This document shows positions 49,553-57,708 of a DNA stretch of 64,000 nucleotides, in pieces. The stretch spans positions 7,688,001-7,752,000 of the forward strand of contig NZ_CP045178.1 in assembly GCF_009296025.1 (NCBI RefSeq), given 5' to 3'. Numbering within the stretch: the stretch's first letter is position 1; each line of letters begins with the position of its first letter. Source of the stretch: Streptomyces tsukubensis (GTDB lineage: Bacteria > Actinomycetota > Actinomycetes > Streptomycetales > Streptomycetaceae). The translations under genes and the position numbers were made by a program. The notes beneath the pieces are model-generated. The model was not told the DNA's origin, did not search any database, and worked only from the letters and a program-made list of their open reading frames with translations.

Positions 49553-51522
49553 GAAGAACCCCGCTCGCGGCCGGCGCCGCCCGCGGCGTCCTCCCCGAAG
49601 GGGTCGAGTTTGTCGATGTAGCCGACGGTGATGTTCTCGGGGTCGAGGCCGGTGTCCTCGGCGAGGGTGGACAGTGCCTCGGTCTGGAAGTCCCCCTCGG
49701 CGCTCTGCTGTACGTGCAGGGTGACCAGGTTCCGGTCGTCGGACACCCCTTCGAGGGAGAACCCGGGCACGGACTCGACCTGGATGTGTGGCGGGTACGC
49801 GCTGTCGCCGACGGTGTAGCGGCGGGTCTCCACGACGCCGAAGTGGTGCCACTCCGCGGCGGCCTGCTTCAACTGCTCCTCGTAGGTGCCGCGCAGGCCG
49901 CGCAGCCAGGAGGCCCGGTGGGCGAACGCCGCCGCGCGCTCCTCCTCCGAGGGGGTCGAGCCGTCCTCCTTGTTGACGATCCTGAAGTCGCGCTCGGTCA
50001 GCACGTGGTTGGGGACCCGGGCGGGCCAGAAGGTCGGCAGGTGGGGGTCGTACCGGGGACCGAGGCCCGCGGTGGACTCGTAGCCCGAGCGGCAGCTGGC
50101 GGTGTCCGTCTGCCAGGGAATGGCCATCCACCGTGTCAGCCCGCCGGGACCCTGCGCGTGCAGAGGGCCGTCGGCGGCCAGCGCCTTCTCGGGAGTCAGC
50201 TCAGCGCCGTAGTCGGGCTCCGTCTCTCCCTCGGGACGGTGCAGGACGCGGAACGGTTCCGCGAACATCGTCGCGTGCCGGATCGGCCAGGTCACCTCGC
50301 AGCCGGGGTGGAAGGCGTCGGCGAGGCAGAAGTCGAGGGCTGCGCGGTCCAGGAGCTCGGGCTGCTCGGCGAGGGGCGCCTCCTCCGGATGGCGCGGGGA
50401 GCCGGGCCCGGGGGTGTTGACGAAGTCACCGTCGGACCACTTGAGGAGCAGTTCCATCTGGAGGGCCGACAGGATCCCGTACTGCCGCGGGGACGTGGGG
50501 CGGCTGGCCATGCCGTCGCCGTAGAACCAGGGCCAGGGCATGGGCGCCAGGCCGTCCCGCGCGTAGACGCGCATGGCGGTGTACACCTGGCGACGCAGCT
50601 CGCGGTAGGTGGTGCCGGGCTGGGAGAGGCGGCGCAGCAGTTCTGTGGTGGTGAAGTCCTCGGGGCCGCCGCTGCCGAAGTGGGTGGCGAAACCCTTGTT
50701 GACCCACTGCAATCGGCTGAAGCGCTCCAGGACGGGCTTGATGTGGTGCTCGAAGGAGACCTGGGCCGGCTTGGGCAGTTGACCCTCGCTGACGAAGACG
50801 TCGAGGAGCAGGTCGTAGACGGTGCGCACGGTCTTGATGTCCGGCGCGTAGTTGGGCGGGCCCACCACGACCCACGCCGGTCTGACCTCGATGGGGCGGC
50901 CGCCCAGGGAGAGCGTGGCGGTGACCGGGCCGTCCGAGGTGTCGTCGTACCAGCCGTCGTTGTTGCCGAAGGAGGAGAGTTCCTCGCCGTCCTTCGCGGC
51001 GGACCGGCCGGAGCCGCCGAGCACCACGAGCCGGCCCTTCTCGTCGGTGTGCATCCGCCCGAGCGGGACGGCTATGCCTTGGAACGTGCCGCCGGTGAAC
51101 TCCGCGCTCTCCCCGGTGCCCGCGCGCACGGTCTTGCGGCCGGGGTCGATGACGAGGTCGCGGCGGTCGACGCCCTTGTTGCGCCTCGGCGTGCTCTTGC
51201 CCCGCATGTCGGGGATGTCGAGGGCGAGACTGAACCTGTACCAGGCGGCCTTCTGGTTGGCGACGTGGACGCCCCACTCGATCGTGGCGTCGGCGGCGGT
51301 CAGCTCACGTACGACCTTGCCCGCGCTGTCGTAGCCGTAGATGCGGAAGCGTGCCGCCTGGCGCTTGAAGGCGCCGGTGTCGTCCTTGAGGGAGCCGACG
51401 GGCATCGGGTCGGGGTCCGGTGTCTCGGGGCCGTAGTACCAGCCGTCGTCGCGGGTGCTGTTGCCCACCCGGGCCACTCCGATCGCGGGGTGGATCTTCG
51501 CGTAGGCGATGTCGTCACTCAT
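49549..51522 (-). CDS. lodA: LodA-like CTQ-dependent amino-acid oxidase
   Basis: A 657-residue quinoprotein of the LodA/GoxA family, which oxidises the amino groups of amino acids (lysine or glycine in characterised members) and releases ammonia and hydrogen peroxide. The N-terminal signature KIHPAIGVARVGNS is typical. The candidate cofactor residues are Cys408 in FHPGCEVTWP and Trp499 in LPTFWPARVPN, which would be crosslinked to cysteine tryptophylquinone with help of the LodB-like neighbour. No signal peptide is seen. ATG 51522 overlaps the stop of a possible small upstream ORF as ATGA. The peroxide made by such enzymes can be antibacterial; substrate here is unknown. Confidence 0.92.
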   Translation of the reverse strand: MSDDIAYAKIHPAIGVARVGNSTRDDGWYYGPETPDPDPMPVGSLKDDTGAFKRQAARFRIYGYDSAGKVVRELTAADATIEWGVHVANQKAAWYRFSLALDIPDMRGKSTPRRNKGVDRRDLVIDPGRKTVRAGTGESAEFTGGTFQGIAVPLGRMHTDEKGRLVVLGGSGRSAAKDGEELSSFGNNDGWYDDTSDGPVTATLSLGGRPIEVRPAWVVVGPPNYAPDIKTVRTVYDLLLDVFVSEGQLPKPAQVSFEHHIKPVLERFSRLQWVNKGFATHFGSGGPEDFTTTELLRRLSQPGTTYRELRRQVYTAMRVYARDGLAPMPWPWFYGDGMASRPTSPRQYGILSALQMELLLKWSDGDFVNTPGPGSPRHPEEAPLAEQPELLDRAALDFCLADAFHPGCEVTWPIRHATMFAEPFRVLHRPEGETEPDYGAELTPEKALAADGPLHAQGPGGLTRWMAIPWQTDTASCRSGYESTAGLGPRYDPHLPTFWPARVPNHVLTERDFRIVNKEDGSTPSEEERAAAFAHRASWLRGLRGTYEEQLKQAAAEWHHFGVVETRRYTVGDSAYPPHIQVESVPGFSLEGVSDDRNLVTLHVQQSAEGDFQTEALSTLAEDTGLDPENITVGYIDKLDPFGEDAAGGAGRERGSS

Positions 51523-51704
51523 GGTGGTCGCGGTTTCCTTCCGGGACGGTGAAGGTCGCAGGAGCGTCGTGCCGGGCCGGCGGGCGGCCGGGTGACAGGG
51601 CGACGAGGCGTCGGGCCGGGCTGGATGTCGCAGCTCGCGGGCCGGGACGGCGTCGAGGGTCGGCCGGTGGAGGGCCGCACGTCCTTCAGATTGGCAGATC
51701 GCAT
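51519..51704 (-). CDS. Possible 61-residue ORF upstream of lodA
   Basis: ATG 51704 is preceded by an excellent ribosome site (GGAGGAGGG, five bases before), and the stop overlaps the lodA ATG as ATGA, the arrangement of coupled genes. The product is Arg/Pro-rich with two cysteines and resembles nothing I know (it begins MRSANLKDVRPSTGRPSTPS). It lies where no other gene is read, so it is not a shadow, but composition alone does not prove coding. It might be a leader peptide that meters lodA translation. Confidence 0.4.
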   Translation of the reverse strand: MRSANLKDVRPSTGRPSTPSRPASCDIQPGPTPRRPVTRPPAGPARRSCDLHRPGRKPRPP

Positions 51705-51710
51705 ACGATC
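51697..51710. promoter_or_regulatory. Palindrome at the lodA upstream ORF start
   Basis: GATCG-CATA-CGATC, an inverted repeat with 5-bp arms, covers the start codon of the small ORF before lodA. It could be an operator. The surrounding 51705-51852 spacer holds no gene. Confidence 0.35.
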
Positions 51711-51852
51711 CCTCCTCCGTAAGGGGGCTGTTCGTGTACGTCACCCGGACGGCCCGCGCCCGCCGGGCGACGCGGCGCGCGGCGATGCGCGCGCCGACAC
51801 CGAGGGTGCCGACGCGCGCACCGCGTCGCGTCCGCCGCGAGAACTCCCGTAC

Positions 51853-53214
51853 TCAGCTCTCCAGTACGGTCGTGCGGTTCAGCGGGAGATGGACCGTCTC
51901 CCGCAGGGCGAAGACGACCACCAGCGCGGAGACGAGCGCCAGCGCCATCAGGTAGTAGCCCGGCGCGAGGGGTGTACCGAGGGACGAGACCAGCCCCGTC
52001 GAGACGAAGGGCGCGGTGCCGCCGAACAGGACGTAGGCCGCCGTGTATCCCATGGCGGAGCCGCTGGAGCGCAACTGGCCGGGGAACATCTCCACCATCG
52101 CGGGAACGTTCGAGGTGCCGATGACCGCCACCAGTACGGCGAGCACGGAGGCCCCCACGACGGCCCAGCCCATTCCCCTGCCGATCAGCCAGAAGGCCGG
52201 GAGCGTGGCCACGACGAAACCGCCGCACGCCACGAGCAGCATCGGTTTTCGCCCCCAGCGGTCGCTGGCCGCCGCCATGAACGGGCACGCCAGACAGTAG
52301 GCCAGCATCGCGATGACGCTGGTCAGCATCGCCTGCGACTTGCTGTAGCCGACCTCTTCCGACATGTACGAGATGAGGTAGCCGCTCATCAGGTAGTAGC
52401 CGACCGCGTTGGTGATGCTGTAACCGAAGAGCGTCAGGACCTGCCGGCGACAGACCCGCAGGGCCTCACGGAGCGGCGCCTTCCGTACCGCGTCCTTCTT
52501 CTCCATGGCGAGGAAGACCGGGGTGTCGTCCAGCTTGGCGCGCAGATAGAGCCCGATGAGCCCGAGGGGCCCCGCGATCAGGAACGGCAGCCGCCAGCCC
52601 CAGCTGTTCAGCGCGTGCTCGCCCAGTGAGCCGGTGATCAGCAGTCCCGCGAGGGAACCGGCCACCGAGGCGACGCCCACGGTGAGCGGTACGGCGCTCG
52701 CGTAGCGGGCACGGCGGCCCTCGGGCGCGTACTCCATGATGAAGGACGAGGCGCCGGTGTACTCGCCACCGGTGGAGAACCCCTGTACGCACCGGAAGAG
52801 CAGCAACAGCAGGGGCGCGACGATGCCCACGGAGGCGTAGCCGGGCAGCAGACCGATGAGGAAGGTCGAGCCGCTCATGCACAGCACACTCAGCGCGAGC
52901 ATACGGTTGCGGCCGATCCGGTCGCCGTAGCGCCCGAAGAACGCGGCGCCCAGCGGGCGGGCGACAAAACCGGCCGCGAAGATCGCCCAGGTGGCCATCA
53001 GCGCCGCCGACTTGTCGTACTGCGGGAAGAACAGTCCCGCGATGGTGGCCGACATGACGGCGTACGCGCCGGAGTCGAACCATTCGACGAAGTTGCCGAT
53101 GGCGGTGGCGGCCGTCACCTTGCGCCGGGTGGCGCGCGCCGAGGGGTCCGCCTGCCCTCCGACGGGTCCTGCGGGTGGCAGGACCCGCGGGCCCGGCGCC
53201 TGGTCCATGGTCAT
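51853..53214 (-). CDS. MFS transporter, metabolite:H+ symporter type
   Basis: A 453-residue 12-helix transporter with NFVEWFDSGAYA in helix 1 and the loop RYGDRIGRNR between helices 2 and 3, again the MHS branch, which often imports aromatic or other organic acids. Start ATG 53214 has GGAGG nine bases upstream; the frame stays open upstream through a small duplication that is not coding. It lies 58 bp after the acyl-CoA synthetase stop and is likely co-transcribed, so uptake of an acid that is then CoA-activated is plausible. Confidence 0.9.
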   Translation of the reverse strand: MTMDQAPGPRVLPPAGPVGGQADPSARATRRKVTAATAIGNFVEWFDSGAYAVMSATIAGLFFPQYDKSAALMATWAIFAAGFVARPLGAAFFGRYGDRIGRNRMLALSVLCMSGSTFLIGLLPGYASVGIVAPLLLLLFRCVQGFSTGGEYTGASSFIMEYAPEGRRARYASAVPLTVGVASVAGSLAGLLITGSLGEHALNSWGWRLPFLIAGPLGLIGLYLRAKLDDTPVFLAMEKKDAVRKAPLREALRVCRRQVLTLFGYSITNAVGYYLMSGYLISYMSEEVGYSKSQAMLTSVIAMLAYCLACPFMAAASDRWGRKPMLLVACGGFVVATLPAFWLIGRGMGWAVVGASVLAVLVAVIGTSNVPAMVEMFPGQLRSSGSAMGYTAAYVLFGGTAPFVSTGLVSSLGTPLAPGYYLMALALVSALVVVFALRETVHLPLNRTTVLES

Positions 53215-53227
53215 GAGGTCGCTCCTC

Positions 53228-53265
53228 CTTCTTCTCCGTACGAGAGGGCTTCTTCTCCGTACGAG
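53228..53265. repeat. Two 17-bp repeats in a short spacer
   Basis: CTTCTTCTCCGTACGAG at 53228-53244 and 53249-53265, filling most of the 58-bp gap between the transporter and the acyl-CoA synthetase. Confidence 0.9.
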
Positions 53266-53272
53266 GGGCTGA

Positions 53273-54898
53273 TCACCCTGCGGCCGTGTCGGCACCGGCG
53301 GGGGAGCCGCTCGCGCCGTGCTGTTCGCGCAGGCGGGCCCGCTGGATCTTCCCGGTGGCCGAGCGTGGCAGACGCTCGACGAACTCGATCAGCCGGGGAT
53401 ACGCGAACCGCGAATAGCTGACGCGTACGTGCTCGGTGATCTCCCTGGCCAGTTCCTCGCCTGCCGTGTGACCCTCGGTGAGTTCGATCCAGGCCTTGAC
53501 CGCCTGGCCGCGCACCGGGTCGGGGACCCCGGTCACGCCGGCGTCCGCGACGGCGGGATGGCCGCGCAGGGCGGCCTCCACCTCATAGGGCCCCACGCGA
53601 TAGCCGGAGGTCTTGATGACGTCGTCGCTGCGGCCGAGGAACCAGAAATAGCCGTCCTCGTCCCTGCGCGCCTGGTCCTTGGTGCGGTACCAGTCGCCAC
53701 CGAAGGCCTCCTCGCTCTCCCGCGGCCGGTTCCAGTAGCCGAGGGGGTACTGCGGGTTGGAGCGGGCCCGCAGGGCGATCTCGCCCGGTTCGCCCACCGG
53801 GACCTCCCGGCCCCCGGCGTCCAGCAGCGCCACCTGCCAGCCGGGAAGGGGACGTCCCATGGATCCGGGCTTCACCGGCACGCCGGGGAAGTTGCCGAGC
53901 AGTGGATACGACTCGGTCGAACCGTAGTAGTCCAGGAGGGTCACCCCGAACTGGTCCCTGAACCAGTCGATCAGGTCGGAGGTGAGGGGCTCGTTGGAAC
54001 TGCACACCACGCGCAGCGCCTGGGGGTGGCGGGTGCCGGCGTCGGGCACGTCCTGCTTCATCTTGCGGAGCAGGGTGGGGTTCATCAGCGCGGTGGTGAC
54101 CTTGTTGCGGGCCATCCCCGCCAGCAGCGAGGCCGCGTCGAAACCGGCCGCAGGGCGGTGCACGTAGTGGACGGCGCCCGCCCGCAGCGGCCCCATCAGC
54201 TTGGCCATGGACCAGGCCCAGTCCCCGGCGCCGTAGAACACGTCGCCGACACCCAGATCGTGGCAGTAGCGGAACTCGTTGTGGCCGAGCAGCGTGCGGT
54301 GGGCGTGGACGATGCCCTTGGCCGCCCCGGTCGTGCCCGAGGTGTAGAAGATGAGCGCAGGATCGTCAGGGGAGGTGTCGGCGGTCTCGAACTCCGGGGA
54401 GAGCGCGTCGATCGCCGGATCGTCCACATCGATGACGGTGCCGGTGAAGTCGCCCGCCCGCCCGACGCTGTCCGCCTCGGTGATCAGCGCGGTGGTGCCC
54501 GAGTCGGCCAGCCGGTACCTGATGGGTTCGTCCGCCCACAGCAAGGACATGGTGACCAGTACGGCGCCGGTGCGCAGCACGCCGAGATAGGTGGCGGGGG
54601 TGTCGGCGCGCTGCGGCAGCAGGACCGCCACCCGGTCACCCTTGCGTACCCCCGAGCGGTGCAGGTGGGCGGCGATCCGGCGCGAACGGTCCTGGACGCG
54701 TCGCCAGGTCACCTCGTCACGGTGGCCGGTGTGGTCCTCGTAGATCAGGGCGAGCCGGTCGCCGGGGTGCCGGTCGGCGACATCGGCGGCCATGTTGTAG
54801 CGGTCGGGGACGTGCCACTCATGAGCGTCGAGCAGGCCGCGGTAGACACGGTCGTCCTCGGCGGGCTCGCCGGACGGAGGGGTGAGCGGGTCGATCAT
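53273..54898 (-). CDS. AMP-dependent acyl-CoA synthetase (medium-chain/aryl type)
   Basis: A 541-residue ANL-superfamily ligase that activates a carboxylic acid to its CoA thioester via the acyl-AMP. Motifs: FYTSGTTGAAKG (P-loop) near residue 190, DYYGSTESYP, YRTKDQARRDEDGY with the ATP-binding Asp, and the catalytic lysine in ATGKIQR near the C terminus. The overall pattern is that of the medium-chain/benzoate-like synthetases. Located between the crotonase and an acid transporter on the same strand, it probably starts degradation of an imported acid. ATG 54898 chosen; upstream frame is repeat-rich and non-coding. Confidence 0.9.
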   Translation of the reverse strand: MIDPLTPPSGEPAEDDRVYRGLLDAHEWHVPDRYNMAADVADRHPGDRLALIYEDHTGHRDEVTWRRVQDRSRRIAAHLHRSGVRKGDRVAVLLPQRADTPATYLGVLRTGAVLVTMSLLWADEPIRYRLADSGTTALITEADSVGRAGDFTGTVIDVDDPAIDALSPEFETADTSPDDPALIFYTSGTTGAAKGIVHAHRTLLGHNEFRYCHDLGVGDVFYGAGDWAWSMAKLMGPLRAGAVHYVHRPAAGFDAASLLAGMARNKVTTALMNPTLLRKMKQDVPDAGTRHPQALRVVCSSNEPLTSDLIDWFRDQFGVTLLDYYGSTESYPLLGNFPGVPVKPGSMGRPLPGWQVALLDAGGREVPVGEPGEIALRARSNPQYPLGYWNRPRESEEAFGGDWYRTKDQARRDEDGYFWFLGRSDDVIKTSGYRVGPYEVEAALRGHPAVADAGVTGVPDPVRGQAVKAWIELTEGHTAGEELAREITEHVRVSYSRFAYPRLIEFVERLPRSATGKIQRARLREQHGASGSPAGADTAAG

Positions 54899-55247
54899 GG
54901 CGCGTGGGGTCCTCTCTCCGGGACGGAGGGTGCGGGACGGTCTGGGGGTGCGCACGGGCCGAGGGCGCGGGGTGCGCGGTACGGACGTGGAGTACGGCGT
55001 GAGGTGTGGGGCGCGGCGAGGGACGGAGGTGCGGGGCGAGGCGCCGTTCCGAGGCGTGCGGCGCGGGCCGGGGGCGCGGCGAGGGACGGAGGTGCGGCGC
55101 GGGCGGGAGGTGCGTGGCGCCTGCCGCGGGACCGCGTGCGTCCCGCACGCCGACACGCACCGACAGCCGTTCCGGCGCGAGGAAGGGCCCCGGGGGCCCG
55201 GTGGCCCGGTGGGCACGGAGGGGCCGGGTACCCCCGGCCGCACCGGG
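54899..55247. other. 349-bp spacer with a 27-bp direct repeat
   Basis: A G-rich gap between the crotonase and acyl-CoA synthetase genes. It contains a 27-bp direct repeat beginning GGGGCGCGGCGAGGGACGGA at 55008-55034 and 55071-55097. No gene seen. Confidence 0.8.
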
Positions 55248-56081
55248 TCAGCGACGCCTGCCGGCCAGGAACGCGGCCATCTCACGCTGCGGCTCCCCGG
55301 TGGCGTACGCGGCGACGTGCACGTCCTTGGCAGCGCTGATCGACTGGTCGAGCGCGGCCTCGTCGAGTTCCCTGATGCGGCCCTTGGTGAGGGCGACCGC
55401 GCCGGGCGGCAGTGCGGCGAGGCGGGCCGCCTCGGCGCGGGCCTCCACCCGTACGGCCTCGCCCGACTCCTCCGCGTCGCTGTCGCCGACCTCCACCAGC
55501 CTGGTCAGCAGGCCGAGCCGGTGTGCCTCGACACCGTCCACGAGACGGCCCGTGAGGGCGAACTCCGTGGTCTTGGCCTTGCCGAGGATCTCCCACATGG
55601 CCCAGATACCGGTGATGCTGGGGATGCCGGAGAGTACTTCTGGCTGGCCCATCCTGATGTTCCCGTGACCGATCCGCAGATCGGCGAGGAGGGCGTACTG
55701 GAAGCCCGATCCCGCGGCGACGCCGTTGACGGCGGCGACGGTGGGCTTGTCGAGTCCGCGGACGGCGCGGTAGAGCCGCCCGAAGTCGTCGATCCACTCC
55801 TCGGCGGCGGAGTGGTCGCCCGGGGCGATGGCGGCGGTCTCGCTGAGGTCCTGCCCGGCGCAGAAGGCCCGCCCCGAGCCGGTGAGTACGACGGCGCGGC
55901 AGAGCTCGTCGTCGTTGAAGGCGCCGAGGGCCGCCACCAGCTCGGCGCGCACCTCCGCCGTCCAGGCGTTGAGCTTGGCGGGGCGGTTCAGCGCCACCTC
56001 GCCGACGTAGGCGCCCGCGTGCGCTTCGAGGGTGAGCGGGTGCCGGGTGACGAGGACATCTGCGTGGGCGGTCCGGGTCAT
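55248..56081 (-). CDS. Crotonase-family enoyl-CoA hydratase/isomerase
   Basis: A 277-residue crotonase. The oxyanion-hole segments FCAGQDLSE and NGVAAGSGFQYALLAD are present, as is MGQPEVLSGIPS with the Glu equivalent to crotonase Glu164. The position of Glu144 appears to be Gly (RIGHGNIRMG), so it may catalyse isomerisation, C-C cleavage or another crotonase reaction rather than plain hydration. ATG 56081 has AAAGG upstream. First gene of the minus-strand set with the CoA ligase and transporter, and divergent from the LysR gene, which probably controls it. Confidence 0.88.
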   Translation of the reverse strand: MTRTAHADVLVTRHPLTLEAHAGAYVGEVALNRPAKLNAWTAEVRAELVAALGAFNDDELCRAVVLTGSGRAFCAGQDLSETAAIAPGDHSAAEEWIDDFGRLYRAVRGLDKPTVAAVNGVAAGSGFQYALLADLRIGHGNIRMGQPEVLSGIPSITGIWAMWEILGKAKTTEFALTGRLVDGVEAHRLGLLTRLVEVGDSDAEESGEAVRVEARAEAARLAALPPGAVALTKGRIRELDEAALDQSISAAKDVHVAAYATGEPQREMAAFLAGRRR

Positions 56082-56283
56082 GGGGGAACCTTTCTTCTTC
56101 GGCTGATGAGGTTGCGGGGAGCTGGGGCGACGCGGCTTCGACCGGCGTTTCCCGGCACGACGGCATGGCCCCGGTGAGGGGCTTGAGGTGTTGAGGTGTT
56201 CTCCGGGCCGCGTCGTGCGGTCGTGGCAGTCATGCAAGCAGCCGGGGGCGGCGGAGGGCCAAGACCATTAACAGCTGGTCTCG

Positions 56284-56298
56284 ATATCGCAGCGATAT
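56284..56298. promoter_or_regulatory. LysR-type box in the crotonase/lysR divergent spacer
   Basis: ATATCGC-A-GCGATAT is a perfect 7-bp inverted repeat and contains the T-N11-A pattern of LysR binding sites. It lies ten bases before the lysR ATG and overlaps a possible -10 box TATGAT (56296-56301), so binding would repress lysR itself. Confidence 0.55.
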
Positions 56299-56307
56299 GA
56301 TGCGGCC

Positions 56308-57246
56308 ATGGAACTGCGTCACCTGCACTATTTCGCGGTGCTGGCGGAGGAACTGCACTTCGGCAGGGCCGCCAGCCGTCTGCACATGGCGCAGCCACCG
56401 CTCTCCCAGCGCATCCGCGACCTCGAACGCGAGTTGGGCGTCCAGCTCTTCGACCGCACCCGGCCCCGGGTCAAGCTGACGGAGGCGGGCGCGCTCCTGC
56501 TGGAACACGTCAGGCCGGTGCTGTCGGGAGTGGCCACCGCCCGCGAGGCCATGCGCCGGATCAGGCCGGGGGAGTCCGGGGTGTTGCGGGCGGGTTTCCC
56601 TCCGGACACGCACCCGGTGGCGCTGCCGACCCTGACCTCGGCTTTCAGCCGCCGGGTCGCAGGGGTCCTGCTCGACCTGCACGAGCTGACCACCGAGGAA
56701 CAGCTCGCCTGGCTGCGCGTGGACAAGCTGGAGGCCGCCGTGGTGCGGCACCCGGCGGACACCGTGGGTCTTGAGTCCGGCCCTGTGGTCCGGCGTGAGC
56801 TGGGCATGGTGCTGCCCGCCGCTCATCCGGCGGCCGGCAGACCGGGCGAGCCGGTGCGGCTGCGCGACCTCAACGGCACCCCGTTGATCATTTTTCCCCG
56901 GGAGATGGCGCCCGGCCTCTACGACCACATGCTGTCGGTCTGCCGCGACGAGGGTTTTCTGCCCGGCGCGATCCGGCACGCGCGCAACCCCGGATTCGTG
57001 CACGGGCTCGTACTGGCCGGACGCGGCGTCAACCTGAACGAGGAACCGGCCACGCCGCTGCTCGACGGTCTGGTCTGGCGCCCGGTCACCAGCCCCGCGC
57101 TGGCCTGGCTGACCTCGGTCGTGTGGGTGCCCGCCAGGCACAACGAGGCGATCGCGGCCTTCACCGAAGCGGTCACGGAGGCGCTGACCGCGACCGGCCA
57201 CAGGATCGACGCCGCAGGCGAGGCCGGAGCCGTTCCCGCAGGCTGA
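56308..57246 (+). CDS. LysR-family transcriptional regulator
   Basis: A 312-residue LTTR. The winged HTH occupies about 1-60 (FGRAASRLHMAQPPLSQRIR, then LGVQLFDRT), followed by a typical periplasmic-binding-protein-like effector domain. ATG 56308 lies seven bases after a possible -10 box and has no ribosome site, so the mRNA may be leaderless. It is divergent from the crotonase operon and 270 bp upstream of the ferredoxin/aromatic operon, so it could control either or both, with an aromatic or acyl-CoA inducer. Confidence 0.93.
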   Translation: MELRHLHYFAVLAEELHFGRAASRLHMAQPPLSQRIRDLERELGVQLFDRTRPRVKLTEAGALLLEHVRPVLSGVATAREAMRRIRPGESGVLRAGFPPDTHPVALPTLTSAFSRRVAGVLLDLHELTTEEQLAWLRVDKLEAAVVRHPADTVGLESGPVVRRELGMVLPAAHPAAGRPGEPVRLRDLNGTPLIIFPREMAPGLYDHMLSVCRDEGFLPGAIRHARNPGFVHGLVLAGRGVNLNEEPATPLLDGLVWRPVTSPALAWLTSVVWVPARHNEAIAAFTEAVTEALTATGHRIDAAGEAGAVPAG

Positions 57247-57345
57247 AGTGGCCCCGCGCGAGCGCGGATCGGTGTCCTCCCCGTACCGAGGGCGTGATGA
57301 TGGCCGGGACGCGGCGCCCCGTCCCGACAACCGGCCCACCGACCC

Positions 57346-57374
57346 TTGACTCGGGGGCCGTTGCTTCTTATTTT
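57346..57374 (+). promoter_or_regulatory. Promoter of the ferredoxin/aromatic operon
   Basis: TTGACT at 57346-57351, exactly 17 bp, then TATTTT at 57369-57374, in an unusually A/T-rich spot for this sequence. Transcription would start near 57381, leaving a leader of about 135 bases that contains a strong hairpin. Confidence 0.55.
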
Positions 57375-57410
57375 TGTTTGGGGTCAAATGAAACGGGGGA
57401 TGCGGGGGGA

Positions 57411-57447
57411 GGGCGGCCCCGGCCGGTCACTTCGGCCGGGGCCGCCC
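57411..57447. promoter_or_regulatory. 15-bp perfect hairpin in the ferredoxin leader
   Basis: GGGCGGCCCCGGCCG (57411-57425), loop GTCACTT, then the exact complement at 57433-57447. It lies about 30 bases after the predicted start of transcription and 70 before the ferredoxin ATG. It may be an attenuator, or the terminator of lysR if the promoter call is wrong. No T-run follows. Confidence 0.55.
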
Positions 57448-57516
57448 TCAGCGGTTCGAGCTCCTTCCGCTGTAGCTCCAACTCTCCGACGCTCCCCGTC
57501 ATCTGGAGGACCGGCC

Positions 57517-57705
57517 ATGAAGGTCGTCGTCGACATGAACAAATGCCAGGACCACGGCCAGTGCGTGTTCGCCGCTCCCGACGTATTCCACTTCGACAGT
57601 GAAGGACGCCTGGCCCACCTGCCCGAAGCCGCCGAGGCGTCGCGCGAGGAGGTCGAGGAGGCCGTCGACGTCTGTCCGCTCCAGGCCATCAGGATCGAGG
57701 ACTGA
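57517..57705 (+). CDS. Ferredoxin, small CxxHGxC type
   Basis: A 62-residue one-cluster ferredoxin. Cys10, Cys16 and Cys53 (in DVCP) are seen, with His13 where a further cysteine would be, as in the ferredoxins that feed actinomycete P450s; a [3Fe-4S] or His-tolerant cluster is likely. GGAGGA stands six bases before ATG 57517. It is followed three bases later by the ferredoxin reductase, with which it forms an electron-transfer pair. The oxygenase they serve is not next to them; candidates are the P450 at 35561 or an enzyme beyond the right edge. Confidence 0.92.
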   Translation: MKVVVDMNKCQDHGQCVFAAPDVFHFDSEGRLAHLPEAAEASREEVEEAVDVCPLQAIRIED

Positions 57706-57708
57706 GGG

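Noticed and set aside
55282..56166. Alternative minus-strand frame of 294 codons over the crotonase
   Set aside because: Arg/Pro-rich and without family features; it is a shadow of the crotonase gene.
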